From contig CALKER010000003.1 in NCBI GenBank assembly GCA_938084835.1, positions 62,001 through 126,000 of the forward strand: DNA of 64,000 bases, written 5' to 3'. Source of the DNA: an uncultured Thermoguttaceae bacterium. Its GTDB lineage: Bacteria > Planctomycetota > Planctomycetia > Pirellulales > Thermoguttaceae. A program made the position numbers and the translations under genes. The notes below the pieces were generated by a model, which was not told where the DNA came from, did not search any database, and saw only the letters and a program-made list of their open reading frames with translations. This document shows, one piece after another, positions 18,610 to 28,023 of this stretch. How positions within the stretch are numbered: the first letter of the stretch is position 1; every line of letters begins with the position of its first letter.

Positions 18610-18789
18610 ATGGGTAGAGGCCTTTGCATCTTCGGTTTGGTGACGGCGGTGCTACTGCTAATTCTTTTCGGACTGGATATTGCTACCGGGATTTTTCAGA
18701 TTGGAAGCCTCGTGGTAGATCTTGCCTTTATAATTTGCGCCCTCATTGTGGGGTATCTGAGCTGGTCCGCGCTTCGGGAACAACTGTAG
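18610..18789 (+). CDS. Small two-helix membrane protein (59 aa)
   Basis: This short gene encodes 59 residues: MGRGLCIFGL, a first helix (about 5-28, including VTAVLLLILFGLD), a second helix (about 32-50, LVVDLAFIICALIVGYL) and the polar end SWSALREQL. AGGTGGG lies nine bases before the ATG. The sequence closely resembles small two-helix proteins I associate with planctomycete genomes, where the MGRG start and the YLSW-REQ end recur; this is from memory, not a search. No function is known. An inner-membrane location with both ends inside is inferred from the helix count and the basic start. Confidence 0.75.
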   Translation: MGRGLCIFGLVTAVLLLILFGLDIATGIFQIGSLVVDLAFIICALIVGYLSWSALREQL

Positions 18790-19011
18790 GCGCTCTTCCC
18801 ACTGGCTGACTTGACTCCTAAACCCACTGCCTTATTTTCTTTGGGAACAGATCATGCTGGGAAAGATTTCAGAAACCATGGACCCACGGAGTTCCGTGGC
18901 GCACTTTATCACTGGTCCGGCCATGTGCACCGCGGGTTTTTTCACAAAGGCGTGTATAGCATCCGCGTGCGGCGGGGGAGTTAAGCGGCGAAGTCTGCCA
19001 CGGCCCCTTGG

Positions 19012-19395
19012 CTAGCCGATGCAGCAAGCGGCCACGCAAGGGGCATCTACCGCGCGGACGGGGTTTGGAATGAGGCATAAAAACCGGAGGGGAACGGCAC
19101 CCGAATTACGAAATTGATGCATCACTCCCGCGGGCACAAAGACGGCTGTTCCCGCACGAAGTCCATACGAGCATTCCCCGATCTGCACCGTTCCCGTGCC
19201 ATCCAACACGAAGACCTCATGCTCGTACCCATGCGCATGAAGCGGCGTGCAACCCCCAGGAGCCACCTCAAACTGCCGCATGGTGAAATTGGGGGCGCCA
19301 TCTTCCTGACCCACAAGCACGCGTATTTGACATCCCACCGCCCCTTCCATAGTCACCGGTTGAAGGGGGATCTCATCGCTGTGTACGACTTTCAC
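19012..19395 (-). CDS. Cupin domain protein
   Basis: The 127-residue protein is a single cupin beta-barrel. Motif 1 (LHAHGYEHEVFVLDG) supplies His53, His55 and Glu60, and motif 2 (GTAVFVPAGVMHQFRN) supplies His93; together these form the usual metal site. The GTG at 19395 gives MKVVHSDEIP, the usual opening of this subgroup, and has GGGAG seven bases upstream. The frame stays open to a TTG at 19470, leaving 25 bases to the preceding gene. It follows the cytochrome b/c fusion gene on the same strand by about 100 bases and may be co-transcribed, but a functional link is not evident. The C-terminal tail carries several Cys (PCVAACCIG), which is unusual. The substrate is unknown. Confidence 0.87.
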   Translation of the reverse strand: MKVVHSDEIPLQPVTMEGAVGCQIRVLVGQEDGAPNFTMRQFEVAPGGCTPLHAHGYEHEVFVLDGTGTVQIGECSYGLRAGTAVFVPAGVMHQFRNSGAVPLRFLCLIPNPVRAVDAPCVAACCIG

Positions 19396-19495
19396 TCCTT
19401 GGCTCCCGCAGACTATCGTCCCTTGCCAACGGTGGCTCATTGTGCAGGGTTTTATCAACTTCCCGGCCAAAGGCGGTAGCAGTCCCGCGGCGGGA

Positions 19496-22228
19496 CTACC
19501 GACTGCTGGCGGGCCCCTTCCCTACCGAGCGACGAAGCCACCTCACCAGCTCGTCCAATTCCTCTTCGCTTAACAGATTCTTCCCCGGATCGTTGGGGAA
19601 AGCTCTGTAGGAAGGCATCCCGTCATTTCGTGAACCATAGAACCGCGCATGTGTCGGATCGGCGATAATTTGCTTGCTCCATTGATGGGATCCATAGCCG
19701 GTAAGATCTGGCCCAGTACCCCCTCCGTTTCCGTAAAACAAATGACAATCCGTACAAGTGAAATCCTCGAAAAGCTCGAGGATTTCTTGGTCCACCTGGT
19801 CTTTGGGCAGTGGGCCCTCTCGGGAAGCTTCTTCTGCCAGGAAATCCAGCACCCGATCGAACTCTTCCTGGCCGATGTCCTGGATCAGCTCGGGAAGACT
19901 TGTCCGAACAAATTTAACCATGGACCCGTTGGCAAAGGCTGTGGCCCCGAAATATCGCGGGCTAGCGACCAAAACGCGATCGAACCAGCCGGCAATCCAT
20001 TCCCGGGTACCATATTTACCCAGATCGGCCCCTGCTGGCTTAAAGGCCACAATCTCCGCCTCACCAGGTACCCCGGTGACACTGTGACATAGGGAACAAA
20101 GTTCTCGCTCATAAAGCCAGCGGCCCCGCTCTAGCGTCACGTCCGCCGGTAAGGTGGGACGGACCCCATGCCACATGCCAGCAACGAAGAGAAACGGCTC
20201 CCGCCGAGGCGGCTGCTTACCCAGTTCCGCCCATTCCTGGAGGAGGAATTTGGCCAACAGGGCGACCTCCTCACCCTGAAGCCGATTGGCACCCACATCC
20301 TCTGCGCTTTTCCAGAATACGGGCATCCGATCATTCCGAGGTCCATAAAATAGCCCGTGGGTGGGGTCGGCAATTACTCCCACAAGCCAAGCGTACGAAC
20401 CGTAGCCGTCCAAAGAGGGCGTGAAACCTATCGGGCCTTGCTTCTGATACTGGTGGCATTGAGTGCAATGCTCAGCGATGAGCTCGCTTCCCCGACTGAC
20501 CAGCGATATGTCAACGTCGGCCAGATGTGATTCCGAGTGGCGGCCTTCGGCCACCAAGGCCTCGATAACCGCCCGGCGATCTTCCTCAGAGAGTTTCAGC
20601 CATCGGCCTTCCACGTAGCGGACCATGGCACTTGCAGCAAAACGGGTTTGACCAAAGTACTCCTCGCTGACGATCCGTTTCGGGTCAAAAAGCCCTTCTA
20701 ACCATGCCCGTCCTGCGAACCCGGAAAGTTTTGGTGCCGAGGGTTTGTCCGCCCGGATGGGTTTCGGTTCCACGGCTGGTAGATCATGACAGATCACACA
20801 ATGCGCGGCGTAAAGCTCAGGTCCTCGAGTTTTGGGATCGCTTTTTAACAAGGCAAGAGCCCCCTCCGCTGGTATGCCCTCATGGCACAAGATCAACGCT
20901 TTCGTCCGCGAGGCCTTCTCAAGCGCCTCCCGAACTGCCTGTTGATAGTGTTCGTCCAATGCGTCGTGTCGGTAGGAGACCAGCGAAAGAACCACCAGCC
21001 CCCCCGTAATTACCATCACCACGGCGACGTTCACGGCATGCCCGAACCTCCAAAGTGCGATGAACGGCATGGCCAGCAAGACTAAGCCGACCAGTCCAGG
21101 CAAGACGAAAATCGGCACGATTTTCCACGAAACGGGAAGCCCCAACATCGACCCACCGGGGAACATGTTGGCTAGTTGGTATAGCCCGCGAAAACTCCAT
21201 TCCGGCCGTGATGCCTGATAAAACGCAGCCGGATCGGGGTCGGCAGGGCTCAACAACCGTGCCCCGTAGTCACCCCAGTGACCGCCCACGCCACCTTCCG
21301 GCTTTTTCCACGGATGCAGAACAAAAAGAATAATCAGGGCCATCAGCCCCACCCACACCACCGCATTCCGAACGAATTGCCAGGGCCAATAGGCCTCATC
21401 TTGGTAAACGCCCGCAACGCAGCCCGGGGACTGGGCGGTCTGTGATGCCTTGCCTACGCCTTTCCACAGTACCCGCAACCGAGCACAAAAGGGACACTGC
21501 GGCAACGGCACCACCCCCGCCAACTTTTCGGCTCGTCGCAGGGAATAGTGGTGAATGAGAAACACTAGAAAAAAACCCCCTGCAATCACGCCTACATGCA
21601 AGGCGAAGAAGCGGGTCAGCGTGTGGTGGCCGAAGTTCGGCCCACCGGCAACAAGCCGATAAAGATCGCCTCCGAAGCCCGGAATCAACGTAAGAAACCC
21701 CACCCTCACCTGCGAGGCCGAATAACCGTTAATATCCCAACCGAGAAGATCCCCGGTAAGACAACCGCCCAAGGCAAGTGCCAGCATCAGAAGCGCCGTC
21801 CACCACACTAATTCGCGAGGAGGTCGGTATGCCCCCGAGAAGACAAGATGTAAAAGATACAAGGCCGCAACGGCTACCAAAAATTGAGCGGAATAATGGT
21901 GAATCCCCCGAACTAGCCATCCGCCTGGCAACTTGTACTGGATGTAAAACACGCTCTCCCATGCCGTCTGAGCACTCGGACTGTAATGCATCCAGAGAAT
22001 CGCGCCGGTCAGCGCCTGAACCATCAATAGAAAGAGGATGGCACTAGGCCATACCCGGCACCAGCTTGCTCCGCCTGGTAGGACACGATTACCGATCGCC
22101 CGGGCAGCACTGACCGCGCCGGTGCGGGTTTCCAGCCAATTCTCAATCCCGTTAAGGCCTCGCACTAGGCCGCTTTGCCTGGGCTCGACAGATGGGTGAT
22201 GGGTGTCTCTTGTCTCAGGCAGGTTCAT
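19496..22228 (-). CDS. Cytochrome b fused to four c-type haem domains (bc-type quinol oxidoreductase)
   Basis: This protein of about 910 residues contains a complete cytochrome b (residue numbers are for the 913-residue frame from 22237). The N-terminal four-helix part includes RGIHHYSAQF and TRFFALHVGV; the C-terminal helices carry RPEWSF, a variant of the Qo-site PEWY motif. From about residue 470 four periplasmic c-haem sites follow: CVICH (480), CTQCH (591), CSLCH (714) and CTDCH (828). Their surrounding GYGS...ADPTH segments repeat, so the haem domains arose by duplication. With the Rieske protein 196 bases upstream it should form an alternative complex III passing electrons from quinol to soluble carriers. 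The ATG at 22228 is preferred (AAGAGG nine bases upstream) over 22237. One haem-b ligand position is non-canonical; see findings. Confidence 0.93.
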   Translation of the reverse strand: MNLPETRDTHHPSVEPRQSGLVRGLNGIENWLETRTGAVSAARAIGNRVLPGGASWCRVWPSAILFLLMVQALTGAILWMHYSPSAQTAWESVFYIQYKLPGGWLVRGIHHYSAQFLVAVAALYLLHLVFSGAYRPPRELVWWTALLMLALALGGCLTGDLLGWDINGYSASQVRVGFLTLIPGFGGDLYRLVAGGPNFGHHTLTRFFALHVGVIAGGFFLVFLIHHYSLRRAEKLAGVVPLPQCPFCARLRVLWKGVGKASQTAQSPGCVAGVYQDEAYWPWQFVRNAVVWVGLMALIILFVLHPWKKPEGGVGGHWGDYGARLLSPADPDPAAFYQASRPEWSFRGLYQLANMFPGGSMLGLPVSWKIVPIFVLPGLVGLVLLAMPFIALWRFGHAVNVAVVMVITGGLVVLSLVSYRHDALDEHYQQAVREALEKASRTKALILCHEGIPAEGALALLKSDPKTRGPELYAAHCVICHDLPAVEPKPIRADKPSAPKLSGFAGRAWLEGLFDPKRIVSEEYFGQTRFAASAMVRYVEGRWLKLSEEDRRAVIEALVAEGRHSESHLADVDISLVSRGSELIAEHCTQCHQYQKQGPIGFTPSLDGYGSYAWLVGVIADPTHGLFYGPRNDRMPVFWKSAEDVGANRLQGEEVALLAKFLLQEWAELGKQPPRREPFLFVAGMWHGVRPTLPADVTLERGRWLYERELCSLCHSVTGVPGEAEIVAFKPAGADLGKYGTREWIAGWFDRVLVASPRYFGATAFANGSMVKFVRTSLPELIQDIGQEEFDRVLDFLAEEASREGPLPKDQVDQEILELFEDFTCTDCHLFYGNGGGTGPDLTGYGSHQWSKQIIADPTHARFYGSRNDGMPSYRAFPNDPGKNLLSEEELDELVRWLRRSVGKGPASSR

Positions 22229-22433
22229 TCGCGACATCCTCTTATCACTTCATAGACGTTTACAGCACGTGGGCCAGAGAATTATTCATCTTTTCCGTAG
22301 GTACGCTCGCTGCGCGGAAAACGCCCGACCACTCAAACCTCTTGGATTATCCGGATTAGTTTGTTTTTCCGCGTCGAAACACGCGATTGCGGAAATAAGT
22401 GTGGGCGGTACACTACCCCCCGTTCGCGGAACG

Positions 22434-23051
22434 CTATTCGGGGATCTTATCCGGAATTCCTGTGCGAAAATGGCGAAATTCGACCCATATTTCGGTCTGA
22501 TCTTCGATTTTTACTTGGAGGGTATCTAAGTCGCGAGGACTTGGAGAACTAGCTTCAAGTCGCCGCCCATCAAGGTCGAAACTGGCGTTATGGCAGGGGC
22601 AGAACAGCTTACGCTGGCTTGTTTCGAAGATTATCGTGCATCCGGCATGTGGGCACCGAGTGTTTAGTGCCTGCACCTGGCCGTCGGGTAAACGGCGTAG
22701 CAGGACACCACCAATCGGCTGAGCGGGGAAGCGATTCCAAGCATCCTCTCGCTCGGCCAGCACAGCTACTGTGACGGGCGAACCATCCTCTGGGAGCTGA
22801 TCCAAGGAGGCTACTCGGCGAAAATCGGCTCCTTGAGCCGCGCCTCTACCTGCCGCTGACAAAAAAGCCCGTAGTCCAGCAACCACAGGGGTAATGTACG
22901 CAAGTACAGCGGCGGCCCACCCTACCGTTAGGGCTAGCCAACTCCGCCGATCCGCGCCCTGGCCCACATGTTCAGGAGGCGCAGGCATGTCGCTCGCGGC
23001 GATTAATTCATCACCCGATTTTTCAGGCGCCGACATGTTTTCGCCTACCAT
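22434..23051 (-). CDS. Rieske 2Fe-2S protein of the bc-type complex
   Basis: Rieske proteins carry electrons from quinol bound at cytochrome b to cytochrome c. The 205-residue product has a soluble N-terminus, one membrane anchor at about 37-60 (SWLALTVGWAAAVLAYITP) and a C-terminal cluster domain. Box I is CPHAGC (Cys133, His135, disulfide Cys138) and box II is CPCHNASFD (Cys151, disulfide Cys153, His154), so all cluster ligands are present. Its gene precedes the cytochrome b/c fusion gene on the same strand, supporting a shared complex; the 196-base gap allows separate promoters. The ATG at 23051 has GAGG about ten bases upstream; an ATG at 23036 is also possible. Confidence 0.94.
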   Translation of the reverse strand: MVGENMSAPEKSGDELIAASDMPAPPEHVGQGADRRSWLALTVGWAAAVLAYITPVVAGLRAFLSAAGRGAAQGADFRRVASLDQLPEDGSPVTVAVLAEREDAWNRFPAQPIGGVLLRRLPDGQVQALNTRCPHAGCTIIFETSQRKLFCPCHNASFDLDGRRLEASSPSPRDLDTLQVKIEDQTEIWVEFRHFRTGIPDKIPE

Positions 23052-23251
23052 GGGCTTCTGACCTCTTTTGCTTCTGAAGGTACCGATCTGCTTCTAAAAG
23101 CACTAATCAGCGCTTCTGTCCCCAAGGTGCAAGTGTCACTCTCGCACTATAGATACCCGGTGAGATACCCGGTTACGCAGGTTCGCTTCCCACTCTTGCT
23201 GGCTGCGCACGTGCACAGAACTCACCTTTTGATAGCTCATGCATGACAAAA

Positions 23252-24367
23252 TTATTCCATGGCTTGACGAACCGCGTCAAGGACGAGGCTCCGTAACCAG
23301 CGGCGGGGTTCCATATCGGGAGGGACCGCAAGAGCCCATGGGTACGAGAACAGAATCCCAGCCGCATTATGATGACCACCTCCCCCAAAAAGGCTAGCCA
23401 CAGCCGCGCAGTTGAGCTTATTCCGGCTGCGAAGACTGACTTTCACCGCCTTGCTAGGCTGTTCGATAAAAAGCACAGCAACTTCCACGCCTTCCACCGC
23501 TAGAAGCAAGTTGATGATGTCCTCAGTATCGCTTGGAAGGGCCCCGGTGTGCTCGAAGTCTTCCCGATCAAGCCAACTGTAAATCACTCGGCCGTTACCG
23601 TCCAGCTGGGCACGACCCAAAGCCTGGCCGATGAGGCGAATCCGCGCTAAGGATTCTGTTTCATAGAGTTGACGATACACCTCCGCTGGCGTCACTCCAT
23701 AGGCAACAAGTTCCGCAGCCAGCTGATAAGTAGAAGCCGTCACTGAGGTGAACCGGAACCAACCCGTGTCTGTGGCAAGGGCAAGGAAAATGTACCAGGC
23801 CATCTCCCGATCGATGGGCATTCCCATGTGCTGAGCAAGCCGGTAGACTAGCCGGCCCGTCGCCTCCGCGGTCGGATCGCAAAAACGTTCCGCCCCCAAA
23901 TCGTCCGCGGTGATGTGATGGTCGATGATGATCTTTCGAAATTCACCCTGACGAATCACCTCCCCCATCGCTCCAAGTTGTGCCCAAGCCGAGGTGTCCA
24001 CAATCGCCAGAAGATCGGCCCGCGCAAGGAACTCCTGAGCCGCCGCTTGACTAAGCTCAAGTAGCTCGCCACATGGGTCTAAAAACTGTAAATGCCGTGG
24101 GATATGAAAGGCATTGATCGCCAACACTTCCTTACCCAAGTAACGGAGGATTCGTAGCATCGCCAGTTGGCTACCAAGGGCATCGCAGTCGGGGCGTTGA
24201 TGCGTGGTAAGAGCCACCCGCGAAGCACCGGCAAGGACTTGAGCCAGCCGATCCACATCAAAAGTGTTTACAACCGCTGAGATTCGCCCAAAATGTACGC
24301 GGTCAGACACACTGCTTTGACAAGGATCATTTAATCCGTCGTCGGCCACAGAATTCTCCCTCGCCAT
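23252..24367 (-). CDS. nrnA: DHH/DHHA1 phosphoesterase, NrnA-type oligoribonuclease/pAp phosphatase
   Basis: NrnA degrades 2-5 nt RNA fragments and dephosphorylates pAp in the cytoplasm. The 371-residue product has the DHH metal motifs HQRPDCDALGS (Asp60, Asp62), VDTSAW and IIIDHH, then the DHHA1 substrate motif GGGGHHNAAG near the C-terminus. A 30-residue polar extension precedes the domain, so an internal start is possible; no strong ribosome-binding site supports 24367. It is followed by ribF after 258 bases on the other side (ribF lies upstream in coordinates of transcription on the same strand is not overlapping). The order nrnA-ribF near translation genes is common in bacteria, but infB, rbfA and truB are absent here. 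Confidence 0.92.
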   Translation of the reverse strand: MARENSVADDGLNDPCQSSVSDRVHFGRISAVVNTFDVDRLAQVLAGASRVALTTHQRPDCDALGSQLAMLRILRYLGKEVLAINAFHIPRHLQFLDPCGELLELSQAAAQEFLARADLLAIVDTSAWAQLGAMGEVIRQGEFRKIIIDHHITADDLGAERFCDPTAEATGRLVYRLAQHMGMPIDREMAWYIFLALATDTGWFRFTSVTASTYQLAAELVAYGVTPAEVYRQLYETESLARIRLIGQALGRAQLDGNGRVIYSWLDREDFEHTGALPSDTEDIINLLLAVEGVEVAVLFIEQPSKAVKVSLRSRNKLNCAAVASLFGGGGHHNAAGILFSYPWALAVPPDMEPRRWLRSLVLDAVRQAME

Positions 24368-24625
24368 TAAATCGCTAAAACTTGGGCGCCGGTGCCAAAA
24401 TCCTCAATATCGCTTAAACAAGGCTTTCCTGTTGCTACCCTTGTACCCAAAATTCTAAGCTTTTTCCACAAGCCATGACTCCACTTCTTTCACCTGGTCT
24501 TACCCATCGGCCCTCTGAAAAACCAACCCACCTACACGTACTTGCTCATCCCCCAAAGTTTTAACCGCAAAGGGTGAAAATCCTAGGGGACACTGAGGAA
24601 TGATGTGTGGATCGGCTCACCCTCA

Positions 24626-25624
24626 TCAGTCAGGGCGCACCCTTGGAGCCGCCGACATGTTGACAACCTGGGACTTCTCCACTACTTGGCGGACTACCGC
24701 AACGTCCCGTTCCATCTGAGCCAAAAGCTCGGCCACAGAGGAGAATCGGCGGACGTCGCGCAGCCTTTCTAAAAATTCCACCTCGATCACCTGGCCATAC
24801 AAATCCCCACAAAAGTCTAGAAGAAAAACCTCGAATTTGCGGACCTCCTCTGTAAAGGTCGGATTAGGACCGAGACTGATGGCGGCCGGAAAAATAGCCG
24901 TGCGATTCTGGAGGAAGGCTCGGCCGGCGTAGATCCCGTCGGCAGGAAGAAGGGTGACCACCTGCGTAAGGTTCGCCGTGGGATATCCCAGCTGCCGGCC
25001 CCGCTGGGCGCCGATCCCCACACGCCCGCGCACACGGTATGGCTCAAGGAGGAACCGGTTAGCCGCTGCCACTTCGCCTTTTGCTAACAACAGTCGAATA
25101 TTCGAACTGGAGACCACTTGTCCGTCAATGGTGACGGTCGGGACGATTTCCACCTCGATCCCGCGCTCTTGGGCCCACGCATTAAGGAGTGTCACCCGGC
25201 CTTCGCGATTGCGGCCAAAGCGGAAATCGGGGCCTTCCACAATAGCCCGGGCCCGCAGCTTTTTCCACACAATCTCCTCGAGAAACTCGTGCCAAGTCAA
25301 CTGCAGCAAGTCCCGATCAGTGGGGTAAAGGAGCAGGATATCCACACCCAATTCCCGGAAAAGCTCAAGCTTTCGCTCTCTATCCACCAGGGGAATCGGA
25401 GCGTTTTCTGGTCGCAGGAGTACCGCCGGATGGGGGTCAAATGTGAAGATGAGTGTCGCAAGCCCCTTGGCCGCCGCTAAATCTTTTGCCCTTTGCACTA
25501 ACCGGGCGTGACCCCGGTGAAGACCATCAAAGTTGCCGACACTGATTACCGTGCCGACGACCGATAATGGAAGAAACTCAGGACGTTCGAGGACGATCAC
25601 GGGTGCCACTTGCAGCCTAAGCAA
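24626..25624 (-). CDS. ribF: Bifunctional riboflavin kinase/FAD synthetase
   Basis: RibF phosphorylates riboflavin to FMN and adenylates FMN to FAD in the cytoplasm. The N-terminal FAD-synthetase domain has the nucleotidyltransferase motif GNFDGLHRGH (30-39), IIWKK-like helix features and VEGPDFRFGRNREG. The C-terminal flavokinase domain has RGRQLGYPTANL and the conserved ISLGPNPTF. The length (332) is normal for the family. The TTG at 25624 has GAGGG four bases upstream; a GTG at 25609 with AGG six bases upstream is an equally good start. The C-terminal tail after the kinase domain is short and poorly conserved. Confidence 0.95.
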   Translation of the reverse strand: MLRLQVAPVIVLERPEFLPLSVVGTVISVGNFDGLHRGHARLVQRAKDLAAAKGLATLIFTFDPHPAVLLRPENAPIPLVDRERKLELFRELGVDILLLYPTDRDLLQLTWHEFLEEIVWKKLRARAIVEGPDFRFGRNREGRVTLLNAWAQERGIEVEIVPTVTIDGQVVSSSNIRLLLAKGEVAAANRFLLEPYRVRGRVGIGAQRGRQLGYPTANLTQVVTLLPADGIYAGRAFLQNRTAIFPAAISLGPNPTFTEEVRKFEVFLLDFCGDLYGQVIEVEFLERLRDVRRFSSVAELLAQMERDVAVVRQVVEKSQVVNMSAAPRVRPD

Positions 25625-25728
25625 ACAACCCTCATTTTCCGTGGTCTATTCGTTAACAGAGCGGTGATGCTTTAAAAACCCGTGGGTCACTTATTCCGTC
25701 AGCCAGCGGGCAATGATCCTCACACCAC

Positions 25729-26523
25729 TCACTCTTTGGAGGAACCGCTCCGATCCTCTTGCAACAGGCGGCGAATCTCGTCGCGAATCAGTGCTGCCTC
25801 TTCAAAGGCCTCCGCCGCGACTGCCTGCTGGAGCCGCCGTTGTAACAGGGCAATACGGGTCGCCACCGGCGACCCCCCTGCGGCCGATTCAGCGCCCTCC
25901 AGAATTTCTTCACGCCATTCTTCGAGGTTTTTCAGCTCGGTCCACTGATCGGCCTGGTCCTCCAAACCGTATTGTTCTAAAAAATGCCGAATCGCTTCTA
26001 TGGCCGCATCGATGGTCCGCAACGCTTCATCGCGTTTACCGGCTTCCAAAAGCGGGGTCGCTAGTGCACGTGCGTTCATCATCAAGACATAAGGACGAAA
26101 CTGATCGAACTGCCACACTTGCCGTTCGTCCACCGCACTGCGCCGCACAAAGGCAAACAAGCGGAGGTTTCTGGCTGTATCGCGAGCACATAAGTCATAA
26201 CGTTTCAAATACCAAAAACTTAAGTAGCGGTGATAATACTGGATCCCTTCCTGCCAAAGCCGGGCTATCGCAAGATCGTCCAAGTGAAAAGTTTCCCCTT
26301 TTGAGCGGGCGCGGCGCTCCTCGGCTTCGTAATAATCCAGCCAAGACGGATACCCCATGGGACGCTGGCCGTCCGGCCGGCCATCGATCTCCATTTGCAG
26401 TAGGCCTAAGTCCAGCCGGAGCTGGATTTTCTCTTTCCCATCATCACCAATGATGGTCCGCACAACTACTTCTTCCGGGTCGTAGTCCCAACCCTCGAGG
26501 ATTTTGGTAATATCTTTGGACAT
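25729..26523 (-). CDS. UVR-motif protein of unknown function
   Basis: The 264-residue protein starts MSKDITKILEGWDYDPEE and has a predicted alpha/helical body of unknown fold. It ends with a UVR (UvrB/UvrC interaction) helix pair: IALLQRRLQQAVAAEAFEEA, then ALIRDEIRRLL, at about 218-250. UVR motifs are known in UvrB, UvrC, ClpC and McsA, where they mediate protein contacts; there is no nuclease or zinc domain here. It sits on the same strand upstream of ribF. The central segment (WQEGIQYYHRYLSFWYLKRY) looks TPR-like. The ATG at 26523 is chosen because it starts the conserved-looking part; the ORF could extend by six codons. Confidence 0.8.
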   Translation of the reverse strand: MSKDITKILEGWDYDPEEVVVRTIIGDDGKEKIQLRLDLGLLQMEIDGRPDGQRPMGYPSWLDYYEAEERRARSKGETFHLDDLAIARLWQEGIQYYHRYLSFWYLKRYDLCARDTARNLRLFAFVRRSAVDERQVWQFDQFRPYVLMMNARALATPLLEAGKRDEALRTIDAAIEAIRHFLEQYGLEDQADQWTELKNLEEWREEILEGAESAAGGSPVATRIALLQRRLQQAVAAEAFEEAALIRDEIRRLLQEDRSGSSKE

Positions 26524-27255
26524 GGCAGAGTTCCACGTCAAAAGCCGCCATTTTTGGTCACAGAGCCAAGGGCCTGTCTTTCCCCCGGCTCCCCGTGTGG
26601 GTCGACTGGGTTATCAGCGAATTTCCGCCAACCTTTACGATTCGATCGCCCGAATCGCTGGGCAACTTCTCGAGATACCCCCGCGGCACGGTTCCACTCG
26701 CAAGCCATTTGGTTGCCAAGTCCCGCGCTTTTCTAGTCTCGACACCTCGGTGCCCAGCCGATCGGACGCGAAGCTCCCAACCTGCACATTCGTTTTTCCA
26801 CACCGGCTGCGAGCCAGCATTTTTAAGCTTCGGCAATTATACCGAGAATCAGTTTGGCCGGTGGCACCTAGCCTCTCCTGAGCGGAGCAACCCCCGTGCC
26901 CTGCCCCAGAGATTGCACAAGAATTTTCGCCCACAAAGGAGAGCGAGGTGCCAAACGCCTTTTAAGCGGGGGCTAGTCCCCTGCCAAAGACTATATGGCG
27001 AGGTTTCCCTGTTGCCGCAAACCTCCCCGATAAACCGGTCTAACACTTTATGGTGGTTTCAACACCCATTGAGAAACCTCTGCATTTGCCTCTCAATGCA
27101 CGAAGAATGGCGCCTTGAGAAGCTTGCTGCAGCGCCGAGCTCGACAAAACACACTTGAAGCACTACCCAGGGAATTCGCGTACCCCTACCAAATGGTGCA
27201 AGATGGCTAGGCAACCCGAGCAGAAACACGGCTGGAAAATGCCTTCCACAGCCCC
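26524..27255. other. Gap of 730 bases, no gene recognised
   Basis: Overlapping short frames exist on both strands, none with a ribosome-binding site or conserved sequence. No tRNA-like fold was found. Confidence 0.45.
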
Positions 27256-28023
27256 CTAATCGAACGGACAAATCGAGGTTAGCGGATCGAGCTCCCGGCC
27301 ATCTGTGGGAGTGGGCGGATTCCGGCTTTCGGTCACGAGCCTTCTGCCCTTTGGCAGCGACTGTGCGGTTTTGGAGAGGCTCGCGTCACTGGCTCGAAAC
27401 GGAGCCCGGAACGAGATGGTTCTTAAAGAGGGAAGGAAACGGGGGGTGACCCTCTGATAATTGCGATATTCATCACCGAATTTCTCAAGAAGCAGGGCCT
27501 CCTCGCACGGTATGCGCCCCATCATAATGACTACCCACCCGGCAACAAGCAGCGATGCGGCCAAGAGGTTTGCGGTCATCCACCCAAGGCCGGCAAAAAA
27601 CAAGAGGGCCCCCAGATAGATCGGGTGTCGGATATAACGGTACGGACCCTCCTTAACCAATCGCTGGCCAGTACGAACCTCTACCGTAAAGCTAATATTT
27701 TCCCCGAGCGTGATATCCCCCCACCGGATAAGAAGAAAACCACTCGCGGCCACAATTAGGCCGAGGAGTCGAATAGGCGTTGGCAGCGGCACATGAGCAA
27801 ACTGAGTTCGGCTAAACCACACGATGTAGCCAAGAACTCCAAATAAGATTAAGTTCCCGCCGAGTATCAGCCGCCACAGATCCCCCCGGTTTCGGCGAAG
27901 AGCGATCAAGGATTCTGGTCGGACCAGATTCCGGTTCCACCAAGCCCGCGCAATCGGCATTGCGAGCAGTAAAAACGCAAGAAGCAGGCGAAAATGCCAT
28001 TCTTCCGAGGTCACTATGTTCAT
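27256..28023 (-). CDS. Isoprenylcysteine carboxyl methyltransferase (ICMT)/PEMT-like membrane protein
   Basis: The 255-residue product has about five membrane helices. Its SAM-binding C-terminal core is GPYRYIRHPIYLGALLFFAG, followed by PCEEALLLEKFGDEYRNYQR, the two signatures of the ICMT/phospholipid methyltransferase group. In bacteria such proteins methylate small hydrophobic acceptors or lipids, and the real substrate is unknown. The last 45 residues (after RFLPSLR) are polar and not part of the family. The ATG at 28023 gives MNIVTSEEW directly before the first helix; the frame extends to a TTG at 28095 but that part is not hydrophobic. It lies in a region with few neighbours, so no operon context helps. 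Confidence 0.85.
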   Translation of the reverse strand: MNIVTSEEWHFRLLLAFLLLAMPIARAWWNRNLVRPESLIALRRNRGDLWRLILGGNLILFGVLGYIVWFSRTQFAHVPLPTPIRLLGLIVAASGFLLIRWGDITLGENISFTVEVRTGQRLVKEGPYRYIRHPIYLGALLFFAGLGWMTANLLAASLLVAGWVVIMMGRIPCEEALLLEKFGDEYRNYQRVTPRFLPSLRTISFRAPFRASDASLSKTAQSLPKGRRLVTESRNPPTPTDGRELDPLTSICPFD

